Source: an uncultured Clostridia bacterium | GTDB lineage: Bacteria > Bacillota > Clostridia > Christensenellales > UBA1242 | Length of the DNA stretch: 64,000 bases | Assembly (NCBI GenBank): GCA_934747775.1 | Contig: CAKVHA010000003.1 | Span: 39,362 to 103,361 of the forward strand | Reading direction: 5' to 3' | Shown: one piece after another, positions 17,632 to 26,814 of the stretch | How positions within the stretch are numbered: the stretch's first letter is position 1 | Layout: every line of letters starts with the position of its first letter | Program-made: the position numbers and the translations under genes | The notes under the pieces: generated by a model | What the model saw: only the letters and a program-made list of their open reading frames with translations | What the model was told of the DNA's origin: nothing | Database searches by the model: none

Positions 17632-18708
17632 TTATTCTATTGCGTTTTCAGTTTTTTCTTCGTTATCGTTTTCAGCTTTAGTTTTATCGTCTTTTTTAGC
17701 TGGTTTCTTTGCTTCTTCTTCACGTTTTGCAATTAATTCAATACGTGCTTTTAATCGTTTGTCATTTTCTTTTTTGTAGATTTCACACCACATTGTTGTA
17801 GGCAAAACCACACCAGAATAAATAGAACAAACAACAGCGAAAAGCATAGAAATGATAAGCGAAATGTAAGTAAGGTTGAATATTAACATTAACAAAACCA
17901 AAACGCCAGTGATAGCAACAACAAATACAAGGAATGTGTTTTTATTGTTTTTAATGCTATCATAAACAAGTTCGTCATTCGGTTGGTTGTTTTTATTAAT
18001 TAATTTTGATTTTATATTGGCAAAAATACAATAATACAAAATATAAGAAATTAAGCATCCAAATGCAACTGGCAACATAAAGTTGTAAGTGAAAGGAACT
18101 CTAAATAAAATTAGTAATGATAAAATTGAAACTGCCGCATAAGGTGCAATAATTAGTGAGCTTAAAGCGGTTTTTAATTCAAACCTAATCCATAGATAGA
18201 AGAACATTAGCACAGCAATTACAGCAACAGCAATTATGCCCATAACAAGTGATTTTGAAAAATTTTCAGCTGCTTGGAACTCAATGTCGCTTATTCTAAC
18301 CTGACGGCTAGTGTTTTTTGCATCAAGTTGTTCTTTAATTGAAGTATTAATACTTTCTAATTTTTCTACAAATTTAGAATCGGTTAGTTTTGAGTTGTTA
18401 ATAACATTAACCTTACAAGCCGAAGAAATATCGTCGTTGGTTTTTGTAATAACAACAGTAAACTCGCCATTAGATTCTTGCTTTATGGTTTTCCTAATAA
18501 CGCTTGTGTATTCTTTATACTCTTTGTTGTTTACAGTTGTATTAAAATAAACATTATAAGTATAACTGTTTTTGTAATCTACCCCTTTGTTTACGCCCCA
18601 AATAGCAAAAACAAGTAAAGCAAGTGCAAGTAAAATAATAGGAATAACGAATGTAAATTTTTTGTAATTTACAAACTTAGATAAGGAATTAGTTTGCTTT
18701 GTTTTCAT
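17632..18708 (-). CDS. secF: SecF-like protein translocase subunit, motif-degenerate
   Basis: Membrane partner of SecD that assists late steps of Sec export. There is one N-terminal helix (~20-38), an extracellular domain to ~150, five helices (~154-300) and a Lys/Glu-rich cytoplasmic tail. In ordinary SecF the fourth-helix motif is G-Y-S-I-N-D-T-V-V-I-F-D-R-I; here the aligned stretch is L-I-S-Y-I-L-Y-Y-C-I-F-A-N-I, so the conserved Asp is Leu224 and the following D-R is A-N. G-x-D-F-x-G-G near the first helix is reduced to G-V-D-Y-K-N. Start overlaps the secD stop by 20 bases. Confidence 0.85.
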   Translation of the reverse strand: MKTKQTNSLSKFVNYKKFTFVIPIILLALALLVFAIWGVNKGVDYKNSYTYNVYFNTTVNNKEYKEYTSVIRKTIKQESNGEFTVVITKTNDDISSACKVNVINNSKLTDSKFVEKLESINTSIKEQLDAKNTSRQVRISDIEFQAAENFSKSLVMGIIAVAVIAVLMFFYLWIRFELKTALSSLIIAPYAAVSILSLLILFRVPFTYNFMLPVAFGCLISYILYYCIFANIKSKLINKNNQPNDELVYDSIKNNKNTFLVFVVAITGVLVLLMLIFNLTYISLIISMLFAVVCSIYSGVVLPTTMWCEIYKKENDKRLKARIELIAKREEEAKKPAKKDDKTKAENDNEEKTENAIE

Positions 18709-20005
18709 CTAGTTTTTCCTCCTTAAAAAAGTTTAATCTGTCGCCCTTAACGCTGTTAATTTTAAGATACATTTTAGAGAACCACCACATCATAAATAAT
18801 GTTGTGAATAATCCGAATGCATTGTTAATTAAAACGCTAATTGCAAAAGAGAATGCAAAGCCCGACATAAATATAGCAATGATTGCGCTTATAATTACGC
18901 TGATTGCAAATAGGTCTATAATTACAGGAACAGACTTTTTGTAGCCGGCTTTAAAGCTAGGGTGAAGTTTTTTGCCACTAGCATATTCTGCTTTCATTTT
19001 TTCTAGCATTACAACACAGCCAAAGAAAGTAATTAAATAACCTACAATCATACCTAAGTAGCTGCCTAAAGTAAGTCTAAACGAACTGATTAGCGAGAAT
19101 GTAATAACATTAAACAAGAAGTTAAACATCATTGCCAAGCTTGTAACCCAGCCCATATCTTTGTATTTTAAAATTAGGTAAACAAAACCTAAAATAACAA
19201 CAGCTGCAACTACAACCGTGCAAACAACTTTTGCGAATGTGCTAAAACTTGAATATATGGTTACATTGTCGCCTTCTTGAGTAAGGTTGATGCCATATTT
19301 AGAGTTTTGAAGCATACTAGCGTAAAGTTTTGCGCTGGTTTTAGATGACATTGTAATGTATGCATAACCTTGGCTTATTTTTTCGCTAATATTAATAGCC
19401 TGAGCATTGTCATAATCTTTATTTAAACAAATATAAATTGTTCCACTTTTTGTTGAAGAGCCAGAATCCGAATTTGAGCTAGAACTAACAGCTTCATCAG
19501 TAAGTTTTTCAAACAATTCACTGCCTTCTTTTGTGAATTGAATAAATACTCCGTGTTGAGCACCGTTCATTTGATATGTTGCGGATTTAATGTGCGAACC
19601 ATTAAGATATGTTTCGGCATCTGCAGTTTTTTCTTTTTTCATTTCCAAAACAGCAAGTGGTAAATTACTAGGAACATAAGTGTCTGGAACTTCGATGCAA
19701 ATCTTGTCGTCGCCAACCGAGTAAACTTTAGCGTCGGTGTATTTATCTACGGCAAGTTTTTGAACAGTTTTTACGGTATCTTGCAAATAACTATCACTAG
19801 CAAATTTAGAATAATCTTCTCTTTCAACCGTATAAATAGCACGTGTGCCATTACCAAAATCTAGCCCTGTGTTGATTGCCCTTGCAAAGCCTTTAAATGT
19901 GTTGGTTGTAAATGGAATATTAAAACTGAAAACTGTAAAAATTAATCCAATTACTGCAACAACTGCAAGCGCGATAAAATTTCGTTTAGTAATTTTCTTT
20001 TTCAT
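18689..20005 (-). CDS. secD: SecD-like protein translocase subunit, motif-degenerate
   Basis: Pairs with SecF. One N-terminal helix (~9-28), the N-T-G-L-D-F-G-N-G-T-R remnant of G-L-D-L-x-G-G, a ~200-residue extracellular region and five membrane helices (~258-415). The helix-4 motif G-I-V-L-T-I-G-M-A-V-D-A-N-V, whose Asp carries protons in Thermus SecDF (Asp340), is G-M-I-V-G-Y-L-I-T-F-F-G-C-V here (318-331), giving Phe328 at the Asp position. The E-K-M-K-A-E that follows matches the family's E-R-I-K-E-E, so the alignment is firm. AAGGAG precedes the ATG by 11 bases. Confidence 0.88.
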   Translation of the reverse strand: MKKKITKRNFIALAVVAVIGLIFTVFSFNIPFTTNTFKGFARAINTGLDFGNGTRAIYTVEREDYSKFASDSYLQDTVKTVQKLAVDKYTDAKVYSVGDDKICIEVPDTYVPSNLPLAVLEMKKEKTADAETYLNGSHIKSATYQMNGAQHGVFIQFTKEGSELFEKLTDEAVSSSSNSDSGSSTKSGTIYICLNKDYDNAQAINISEKISQGYAYITMSSKTSAKLYASMLQNSKYGINLTQEGDNVTIYSSFSTFAKVVCTVVVAAVVILGFVYLILKYKDMGWVTSLAMMFNFLFNVITFSLISSFRLTLGSYLGMIVGYLITFFGCVVMLEKMKAEYASGKKLHPSFKAGYKKSVPVIIDLFAISVIISAIIAIFMSGFAFSFAISVLINNAFGLFTTLFMMWWFSKMYLKINSVKGDRLNFFKEEKLDENKAN

Positions 20006-20122
20006 TAAAGCGATATCTCCTTATTGGTTATAATTGCAACATTATTGCTCATTTTTTATCAAGCAACAAAGCAAAAATGTGTTTTGCCCCACATTTTAGA
20101 CCATATTTGGTCAACATTTACG
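20006..20122 (-). promoter_or_regulatory. structured secD leader
   Basis: About 117 bases between promoter and secD. Three hairpins can be drawn: GACCA-AATA-TGGTC (20099-20112); AAAATGTG...CACATTTT (20074-20097), followed by Ts and thus attenuator-like; and TTGCT...AGCAA near 20051-20070. No known riboswitch is recognised. Confidence 0.35.
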
Positions 20123-20128
20123 TTTAGT

Positions 20129-20157
20129 ATTATATAATAATAAAAGATTTAAGTCAA
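20129..20157 (-). promoter_or_regulatory. secD promoter
   Basis: Minus strand: TTGACT (20152-20157), 17-bp spacer, TATAAT (20129-20134). Near-consensus sigma-A promoter for secDF. Confidence 0.7.
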
Positions 20158-20170
20158 TTATAATAAAATA

Positions 20171-20206
20171 AAAAAATAGGTTTATTTAATTTATAACCTA
20201 CTTTTT
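20171..20206 (-). terminator. terminator of the yrzE-like gene
   Basis: TAGGTT (20177-20182) pairs with AACCTA (20195-20200), flanked by a T run on the minus strand, 25 bases past the stop. Confidence 0.65.
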
Positions 20207-20230
20207 AATTAAGAATACATTTAAATTCTA

Positions 20231-20617
20231 TTATTTTTTAATGTTTATTACAATTATTCCACTAATGCCGCCAATAATTGCTCCAAAAATCATATCGGTA
20301 ATTGAGTTTAAGGTAAAGCTAAACTGGCGCGCTAAAATTGAAAATACAACATACGCAAGTACTGTGTAAATAAAACCAATTAACATACCCTTTAAAAATC
20401 CTTTGTTTGTTCCCCTATTAAACGCAAGCATTATGCCAAAGAATATGCTAACAATTTTTATAACTTGGTTTATTGGTAAAATCCACTTTTCGTTTAGATT
20501 TGTAAACTTAATTAATAGTGCAAACAAAAGTATGCCAACAAGCGAAATACTAACCGCAAATATTGCTCCTTTTAAAATTTGTAAAAAGCCACTTTTTTTT
20601 GTTGTTTCACTATTCAT
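20231..20617 (-). CDS. TIGR04086/YrzE-like membrane protein
   Basis: A 128-residue protein with four hydrophobic helices, of the type found next to yajC-tgt-queA in Firmicutes (B. subtilis yrzE). The pattern L-K-G-A-I near the first helix, the N-L-N-E-K loop, and a glycine-rich last helix (F-G-A-I-I-G-G-I-S-G-I-I) fit that family. Function is unknown. RBS AGGTGAT before the ATG. In other Firmicutes it follows yajC directly; here a giant surface-protein gene separates them. Confidence 0.65.
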   Translation of the reverse strand: MNSETTKKSGFLQILKGAIFAVSISLVGILLFALLIKFTNLNEKWILPINQVIKIVSIFFGIMLAFNRGTNKGFLKGMLIGFIYTVLAYVVFSILARQFSFTLNSITDMIFGAIIGGISGIIVINIKK

Positions 20618-20683
20618 ATTATCACCTCAAATTTGTTTTTATAATGTATGCTTGTACAAGTGGTTTTATTACAAACACTTTGC

Positions 20684-20722
20684 AAAAAAAATAACCCTAA
20701 TTAATTATAATTAAGGTTATTA
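20684..20722 (-). terminator. terminator of the LRR surface-protein gene
   Basis: AATAACC and GGTTATT close a hairpin with an AATTAA-rich inner stem, followed by eight Ts on the minus strand. Confidence 0.75.
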
Positions 20723-20735
20723 AAATATAAAATTA

Positions 20736-23700
20736 TTACCAGAATAAAATTTTTGTTTTTGTGCTATCCGCATAGTGCCAATAATATCCACCATTTGTAG
20801 GGCGTTCTATCGAATATTGATAAATTGGCTTGTTGTTTGGGTTCCAACCACTTTGGTCACCTGCATCTTCTATTTGAGATAACGAGTCAACACAAATTTT
20901 TATTGGACTACTTGTTTTAAATGCATTTTCGCCAATGTTTTGAATTTTACAACCCGACTCAAATTTAATAATATCGGCATTAGTATCTGCAAAAGCATTT
21001 GCTTCAATTGTATAAACATTGCTTGTTAAGCTAATTGTTTGATTTGCAAAATTAATACCAGCAAAAGCATTATTTGCAATAGATATTGTGTAGTTTGCTT
21101 CACCAAAAGTTGTGCTTACAGCTGCAACAAAATCTTTTATGTTTGTGTTTGGTGTTGCTGTTATTATCTTAAGAGCATTGCTAGATAAACAATAAAATAA
21201 TGTGTCATTTGCTGCATAATATTTTCCTGCAGTTAATGTTGGCGAATTAGTATAAAATTCAAGGTTTGTTAAATTTTTACAATATGAGAATGGATTATAA
21301 TGATTTCCATTTTTATCTACTGCGAAGGTAGCATCTTGTTTTAAAACAATGTGTTGCAAACCGGTATTTTTAAATGAATCTTTTCCGAAATATTTAATAT
21401 TTTGAACAAATTCATTCATAGCAAAATTAACGCAATTTTCAAATGCATAATCTGGAATACTAGTTATTTGTGAATAATTGTAAATCTTTTCCAAATTTCT
21501 AGACCCTTTAAAACAACTTTCACCAAGTGTGATAGATGAAGAATTCATTAAATAAACTTTCTTAAACTTGGAATTCTCAAAAGCATAAGCATCTATTGTA
21601 TTTAGATCGTAAAGTTTGCCACTAATTGTCTTTTTACTAGGCAAAACAAGATTATCACCATAGGTTAAAGCGTGATCGTAACCAGTAATCACCGCCTTAT
21701 CACCAGCTATAACAGCAAAGGTTAACCCTGCAGTTTCCCAAAGTGCATCTAATACAACACATCTTGGCATTGTTGGTTCGATTGAAGTAATTTTTTCATT
21801 TTCATACAACCAGGTGTAGAATTCATACCTGTTTGCACTTGTTGGTGCACCCAAATCAACACTAGTGCTGGATACTTGTGTAGGATTTGAAGAATTGTTT
21901 GTAACGGTATCTTTTGGGTTAGGGTTTAAATTGTAGATTATTTTATTTATTTCATTTATTTTAGGAATAAACAAATCTTCTGTTGTAGGATAGTATAAAT
22001 TGTCCTTTTTTCCAAGTGTATAGTAATATCCACTTTTCTTTATGTTGTCTTCACTATCAACAAGAAAATTAAATGTTATAGTTTCTGGGAATGTTACACT
22101 GCTATAACGTTTTAAAGCAGTATCATAGTCTACTCCAAGGTATATTGATTTTGAATTAGCTTTTGTAAATATATCGTCACTAATGGTAGTTAAACTGCTA
22201 GGGAAAATAATATCACCATAAAACGAACCAAAAGAATCTCTATATCCGTTAAGAGTTTTTATTCCGTCAGCAAAGATTATTGTTTCTAGGTTTTTTAGAT
22301 GATAAAAAACAAGAGATGATAATGAATTAATGGTGTTTGGAATATATAGTTTTTTAATAACATTGTTGTCAGCAGCTTCAAGCTCAAAACCAATCTTTGT
22401 AACCTTATAGCCATTATATGTGCTAGGGATTATTGCAAACGAATCGGAACAATCAGCAAAACTTGTAAGAATTGCTTCGCCTTTTTCAATTTTAAATTTC
22501 ATACCGCTGGACGACATATATCCGTTAATTACAAATGAACAATACTTTTGTTCAGAATGTATTACATTGTTTAAAGTTTTATAGTTTTGGTCATACCAAC
22601 ACATAAAATCATTTGTGCCTGTTCCTTTTGGTGTAGGTAGACTTATTGGAAAACTAGTATATTCAAAATCTGAAACAGAAGTTTTATCATAATCACCATT
22701 GATTTTTACAATAACATTTTTCCATACTTTTGTTTCTGTTTTATCTTCATTGTTCCAGCACCACCAGTTACCTTCTTTGTTTGGAAGAGAATCGGAATAG
22801 TAAAACATTTTAGAATATTCATTAATAAATAATGTGCTTGGGTAAGTATCGATTGTTTGAGTCATAAAGTAATTAATTGGTTTTGTATCTTTATCTTCTT
22901 CTGATGCAAATGAAAAATATGAATATCCCATCATATTTTTGCTTATAAATACATTTTTCAAGTAATCACAATTTGCAAAAGCATACGGACTAACATCAAT
23001 TTTTTTGCTAAGGTCAGAAAGGTCTAGCGTAACTAAATCTGCACCAGCAAATGCAAATTCTGATATTTCTACTTTGTCAGATGTTGCATATTTATTTAAG
23101 TCCATATTTGCTATTATAGATGCAGAGTTTGTTAAAACTGAACTTATAATTTTGTTTGTAGTTGCACCATTACTGTTGGTTGAGATTTCAAAAAGTATTT
23201 TACCATCTTCTACTGCTTTGTATTTTGTGCTATCAGATGTGAAGGAAGTAAGATTTTTACAATTTATAAATGGATTACAAACAATCGAATTAACATTTTC
23301 AGGAATATGGATTGTTTTTAAACCTGTATTTGCAAACGCAAACTGTCCAATCGTTTTTATATTTTTAGGTAATTTAATCTTTTTTAAATTTACACAATCT
23401 TTAAATGTATTTGGACGAATAGAAGTCATCTGACACTCTTTTGTTGTTTCGCTATTAACTTTCCACGATAGATAAACTTCTTCTAAGTTTGAACAATCTA
23501 AAAATGCACTTGCTTCTATATTGGTTACACTATCCATAGTAAATACTCTTTTTAGCGTTTTGTTGGAAGCAAAACAACCAGCACCAATAACTATCTTTTT
23601 ATCCATTTTAGGAATTACAAGTGTAGATTCAGCAAATGAGTTCATTTCATCAAGTCTGTAGGATTCCGAATTGTCAACAAAATTTAGTCCTTTGCTTTCG

Positions 23701-24953
23701 AATAGCGCTTCTAGAGCTAGGCAGTTGTAAGGTGATTTTGTGATATCGGTTATGAATGAACCCTTACCGTCCCACCACCCTGCAAATACATAACCTGATT
23801 TAACTGGGTCGGAAAGTATAGATGAAGTGTCGTCACGACCTAATGGGTTGCTACTAGGAAGAATAGAGCCGTTGGATATGTAATTTAATTCTCTCCACTC
23901 CTTAAGTGAATCCATATATCCAATTTCTTCGTTGGTAAGAGTGATATCGTAATGCCAAAAGTTGCCAGTAACAAGTGGTTTATCTTTTGAATACGATAGT
24001 ATTTTTATATTTTTTTCTGCAAAATAATATTCGTTTTCTTCTAGTGTAGAAATTTTGTTTGCATTTTCAAAATAAAGAGAAAGGTCTAGTGCCGCAGAAT
24101 TAAAACAAGAAAAAGCCGTTTTTTCAAAAGATGTTACTGAGTCTGGAATAATTACTTTTTTAAGTTTTTCGCAATTATAGAAAGCATTGTTACCTATACT
24201 TGTAACAGTATTTGGAATAACAACTTCTAACAAGTTAGAACAACCTTGAAATGTTGCTATTTCAATATTTTTAACGCCAGAAGGAATAATAATCTTTTTA
24301 ATGTTTTCGTTGTCGCTAAACGTAAATGCTTCAATTGCAGTTGTATTTTCTGGGAATGCAAGTACTTCACCGCTATAGTTTTGGTTAGAACTAACATGTT
24401 TTACTACACCATTTTCGGATACTAGCCCTTCACTAGCCCAATATGGAGTAAGTGTAAGAGCTCCGAGTTCTTTCATATTTAGTGGAAATTGTTTTATTAC
24501 TCTGCCATATTGGTCTACCCAACACGAGAAAGTTGCGCCTTCTTTTACAGGAGCTTTTAGTGTAAATTTAGAAACGCTTGAGTAAGTTGTTGGGTTGTCG
24601 TTTTTAACACCAGTTTCAAGGATATAGCTAAGTTTGTTTTGTTTTGCCCACTTTGCTGTTAGGCGCACATTTTTGCCATAGCCTGCTGGAATTTTAACCA
24701 CCAAGTTGTCTGCCGCGTCGTACCACCCAGCAAAATCGTACCCTTCCTTAACGGCTGGATTTAAAGTGATTGCAGTAACACCATCGTACTCAATTGGGTT
24801 GTCGGGGCTATTTACACCACCGTCCAAAAGATATGTAATTGAGTACTTAGTTGGTTTTGAATCTTTATCGTTAGGTTTTACTAAAAAATAGATGCCCACG
24901 GCAATTGCAGCAACAACAACCAAGGCTATTATAATTTTTACAGCTTTTTTCAT
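20736..24953 (-). CDS. giant surface protein with InlB repeats and BspA-type leucine-rich repeats
   Basis: A 1405-residue exported protein with an N-terminal membrane anchor (residues ~5-24, no lipobox, no LPxTG). Two InlB/Flg_new repeats follow (~37-102, ~108-173), each ending in G-W-Y-D or equivalent then A-K-W. Several blocks of LRR_5/BspA repeats come next (N-A-F-Y-N-C-E-K-L-K-K-V-I-I-P; F-A-N-T-G-L-K-T-I-H-I-P), broken by further InlB-like units. Such proteins act in adhesion or host/particle binding; here that is inference. It has its own consensus promoter and terminator and sits between yajC and yrzE-like, which are normally neighbours. Confidence 0.88.
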   Translation of the reverse strand: MKKAVKIIIALVVVAAIAVGIYFLVKPNDKDSKPTKYSITYLLDGGVNSPDNPIEYDGVTAITLNPAVKEGYDFAGWYDAADNLVVKIPAGYGKNVRLTAKWAKQNKLSYILETGVKNDNPTTYSSVSKFTLKAPVKEGATFSCWVDQYGRVIKQFPLNMKELGALTLTPYWASEGLVSENGVVKHVSSNQNYSGEVLAFPENTTAIEAFTFSDNENIKKIIIPSGVKNIEIATFQGCSNLLEVVIPNTVTSIGNNAFYNCEKLKKVIIPDSVTSFEKTAFSCFNSAALDLSLYFENANKISTLEENEYYFAEKNIKILSYSKDKPLVTGNFWHYDITLTNEEIGYMDSLKEWRELNYISNGSILPSSNPLGRDDTSSILSDPVKSGYVFAGWWDGKGSFITDITKSPYNCLALEALFESKGLNFVDNSESYRLDEMNSFAESTLVIPKMDKKIVIGAGCFASNKTLKRVFTMDSVTNIEASAFLDCSNLEEVYLSWKVNSETTKECQMTSIRPNTFKDCVNLKKIKLPKNIKTIGQFAFANTGLKTIHIPENVNSIVCNPFINCKNLTSFTSDSTKYKAVEDGKILFEISTNSNGATTNKIISSVLTNSASIIANMDLNKYATSDKVEISEFAFAGADLVTLDLSDLSKKIDVSPYAFANCDYLKNVFISKNMMGYSYFSFASEEDKDTKPINYFMTQTIDTYPSTLFINEYSKMFYYSDSLPNKEGNWWCWNNEDKTETKVWKNVIVKINGDYDKTSVSDFEYTSFPISLPTPKGTGTNDFMCWYDQNYKTLNNVIHSEQKYCSFVINGYMSSSGMKFKIEKGEAILTSFADCSDSFAIIPSTYNGYKVTKIGFELEAADNNVIKKLYIPNTINSLSSLVFYHLKNLETIIFADGIKTLNGYRDSFGSFYGDIIFPSSLTTISDDIFTKANSKSIYLGVDYDTALKRYSSVTFPETITFNFLVDSEDNIKKSGYYYTLGKKDNLYYPTTEDLFIPKINEINKIIYNLNPNPKDTVTNNSSNPTQVSSTSVDLGAPTSANRYEFYTWLYENEKITSIEPTMPRCVVLDALWETAGLTFAVIAGDKAVITGYDHALTYGDNLVLPSKKTISGKLYDLNTIDAYAFENSKFKKVYLMNSSSITLGESCFKGSRNLEKIYNYSQITSIPDYAFENCVNFAMNEFVQNIKYFGKDSFKNTGLQHIVLKQDATFAVDKNGNHYNPFSYCKNLTNLEFYTNSPTLTAGKYYAANDTLFYCLSSNALKIITATPNTNIKDFVAAVSTTFGEANYTISIANNAFAGINFANQTISLTSNVYTIEANAFADTNADIIKFESGCKIQNIGENAFKTSSPIKICVDSLSQIEDAGDQSGWNPNNKPIYQYSIERPTNGGYYWHYADSTKTKILFW

Positions 24954-24992
24954 TCGTTTTTCCCTTATACAATATTATTTACATTTTATTTA

Positions 24993-25021
24993 ATTATATA
25001 TGCTAAAAACCATATTGTCAA
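24993..25021 (-). promoter_or_regulatory. consensus promoter of the LRR surface-protein gene
   Basis: Minus strand: TTGACA (25016-25021), exactly 17 bp, TATAAT (24993-24998). A perfect sigma-A promoter, suggesting strong expression. AAGGGA serves as RBS. Confidence 0.85.
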
Positions 25022-25051
25022 ATCTAATTTAAAAAACCTTAGAAAATAAAT

Positions 25052-25083
25052 AAAAAAACCAACTTATAATTAAAGCTGGTTTT
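25052..25083 (-). terminator. terminator after yajC
   Basis: AACCAGCTT (minus) pairs with AAGTTGGTT, followed by seven Ts, ten bases past the yajC stop. It ends the infC-to-yajC block of genes. Confidence 0.78.
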
Positions 25084-25092
25084 AATTAAAAA

Positions 25093-25602
25093 CTATTTTT
25101 GTTTTTTTGTTTTTTTAGGTTTCTCAACTTCTTCTTGTTCTGTTGCAACAGGTTTTTCAGGTTGTTTCATTTCAGGTGTTTCTGAAACAGTTTCTGGTTG
25201 GTCATCCTTAGGTTGTTCGTTTTGCATTTTATTAAATTCGCTAATAGGAACTTCGTTGCCGTCTTTATCCAAAACAACATCTTCGTCGTGAGCGATGTCT
25301 AAAATGGCGTTCATATGAACAGTTGTATAACTAACCTTGTCGCCTTCGCCTGTTTCTAGCAAAACAATTTTACCATCGGTTGTGTTTCTAACACTAACAA
25401 TTGTGCCATAAATGCCGCCAATTGTGCGAACTTTTGCGCCTTTAACAAGTTTTTCGTTAAGGTCGTTGCGATATTGTTCTTCCTTTTTGCGACGAGTAAA
25501 ACTCATTAATAGCAACAAGCCTACTGCTACAATTAAAACAATAATTAAAAACCAACTGCTGTTAAAAAAACTGGTACTTCCTTCTGCTAATAAAAAATTC
25601 AT
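25093..25602 (-). CDS. yajC: Sec translocase accessory protein YajC
   Basis: Small membrane protein associated with SecDF. One helix (~15-34), then the family core R-R-K-K-E-E-Q-Y ... G-A-K-V-R-T-I-G-G-I-Y-G-T-I-V, to ~105. The remaining ~60 residues are an unusual Glu/Pro/Lys-rich tail ending K-K-T-K-K-Q-K. It is longer than the usual ~90-110 residues. It lies after tgt, the conserved order. Confidence 0.93.
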   Translation of the reverse strand: MNFLLAEGSTSFFNSSWFLIIVLIVAVGLLLLMSFTRRKKEEQYRNDLNEKLVKGAKVRTIGGIYGTIVSVRNTTDGKIVLLETGEGDKVSYTTVHMNAILDIAHDEDVVLDKDGNEVPISEFNKMQNEQPKDDQPETVSETPEMKQPEKPVATEQEEVEKPKKTKKQK

Positions 25603-25660
25603 ATTGCACTCCTAAATATTTTTAATACTAAATTATAACTAAATTAAACCTTAAAGTAAA

Positions 25661-26794
25661 TTAATTTGATGTACAATTTTGCGAGTTATTGTACTTTTTT
25701 AGAAATTCGTCTTTAAAATCTAGCAATCTATCGTGATAAATTGCGTCCTTAATTTGTTCTGTAAGGTGGGTTAAAAACCTGATGTTGTGAATTGAAAGCA
25801 AGCGCGCGCCCATAATTTCGTCTGCATTAATAAGGTGACGAATATACGCTTTTGTGTAGTGTTTGCAAGTGTAACAGTCGCACTCTGGGTCTAGGGTTGT
25901 AAAATCGTCTTTGTATATACCATTACGCACAACAACTTTGCCTTGACTTGTAAATGCTGTGCCATTTCTAGCAACTCGTGTTGGCAAAACGCAGTCAAAC
26001 ATATCAATGCCACGTATAACACCTTCCAAAATGCAATCTGGGCTGCCTACTCCCATAAGATAATGTGGCACATTTTCTGGCAAATTTGGTTTTAGTGCGT
26101 CAAGCATTTCATACATAAGTTCCTTAGGTTCGCCCACGCTTAGTCCGCCAATTGCAAGACCGTATTTCACATAAGGTTTTGTGCGTTCCAAACTTTCCAA
26201 ACGCAAGTCTTTATAAAAATTTCCTTGAACTATTGGAAAAAGAGCTTGATTGTCGTTGTTGTGATATTTATAGCATCTATCTAGCCAATTTAGCGTACGC
26301 TCCATTGCTATACGGCTTTTTTTGTAATCGGTGCCATAGGTTGTGCACTCATCAAAAGCCATCATAATGTCCGAGCCAAGTGCGTGCTGAATATCCATAT
26401 CTTTTTCAGGTGTAATGTAGTGTTTTTCGCCACTAATATGCGACCTGAACTCTACACCATCATCCGAAATCTTGCGTAGTTTTGAAAGCGAAAACACTTG
26501 AAATCCGCCACTATCTGTTAAAATTGGTCTATCCCAATTCATAAATTTGTGTAGTCCGCCTGCACGTTTAATAATGTCGTGACCTGGGCGCAAATACAAG
26601 TGATATGTATTGGATAATATAATTTGTGCTTTTACTTCTTTTAATTCTTCTGGTGACAAACTTTTAACTGTTGCTTGAGTTCCAACTGGCATAAAAACTG
26701 GGGTTTCTATGTCACCGTGCGGAGTATGAAAAACCCCTATTCTAGCACCAGATTGTTTGCACACTTTTTTTACTTCATAACTAAATTTGTCCAT
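25661..26794 (-). CDS. tgt: queuine tRNA-ribosyltransferase (tRNA-guanine transglycosylase)
   Basis: Exchanges guanine-34 for preQ1 in GUN-anticodon tRNAs. Catalytic residues are visible: T-D-S-G-G-F-Q (nucleophile region ~93), F-D-C-V-L-P-T-R (~265), and the zinc site C-D-C-Y-T-C with a downstream His. Length 377 is normal. AAGGAAT before the ATG. It follows queA by 20 bases, so the two preQ1-pathway steps are co-transcribed. Confidence 0.98.
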   Translation of the reverse strand: MDKFSYEVKKVCKQSGARIGVFHTPHGDIETPVFMPVGTQATVKSLSPEELKEVKAQIILSNTYHLYLRPGHDIIKRAGGLHKFMNWDRPILTDSGGFQVFSLSKLRKISDDGVEFRSHISGEKHYITPEKDMDIQHALGSDIMMAFDECTTYGTDYKKSRIAMERTLNWLDRCYKYHNNDNQALFPIVQGNFYKDLRLESLERTKPYVKYGLAIGGLSVGEPKELMYEMLDALKPNLPENVPHYLMGVGSPDCILEGVIRGIDMFDCVLPTRVARNGTAFTSQGKVVVRNGIYKDDFTTLDPECDCYTCKHYTKAYIRHLINADEIMGARLLSIHNIRFLTHLTEQIKDAIYHDRLLDFKDEFLKKYNNSQNCTSN

Positions 26795-26814
26795 ATAAAT
26801 AATTCCTTAAAATT

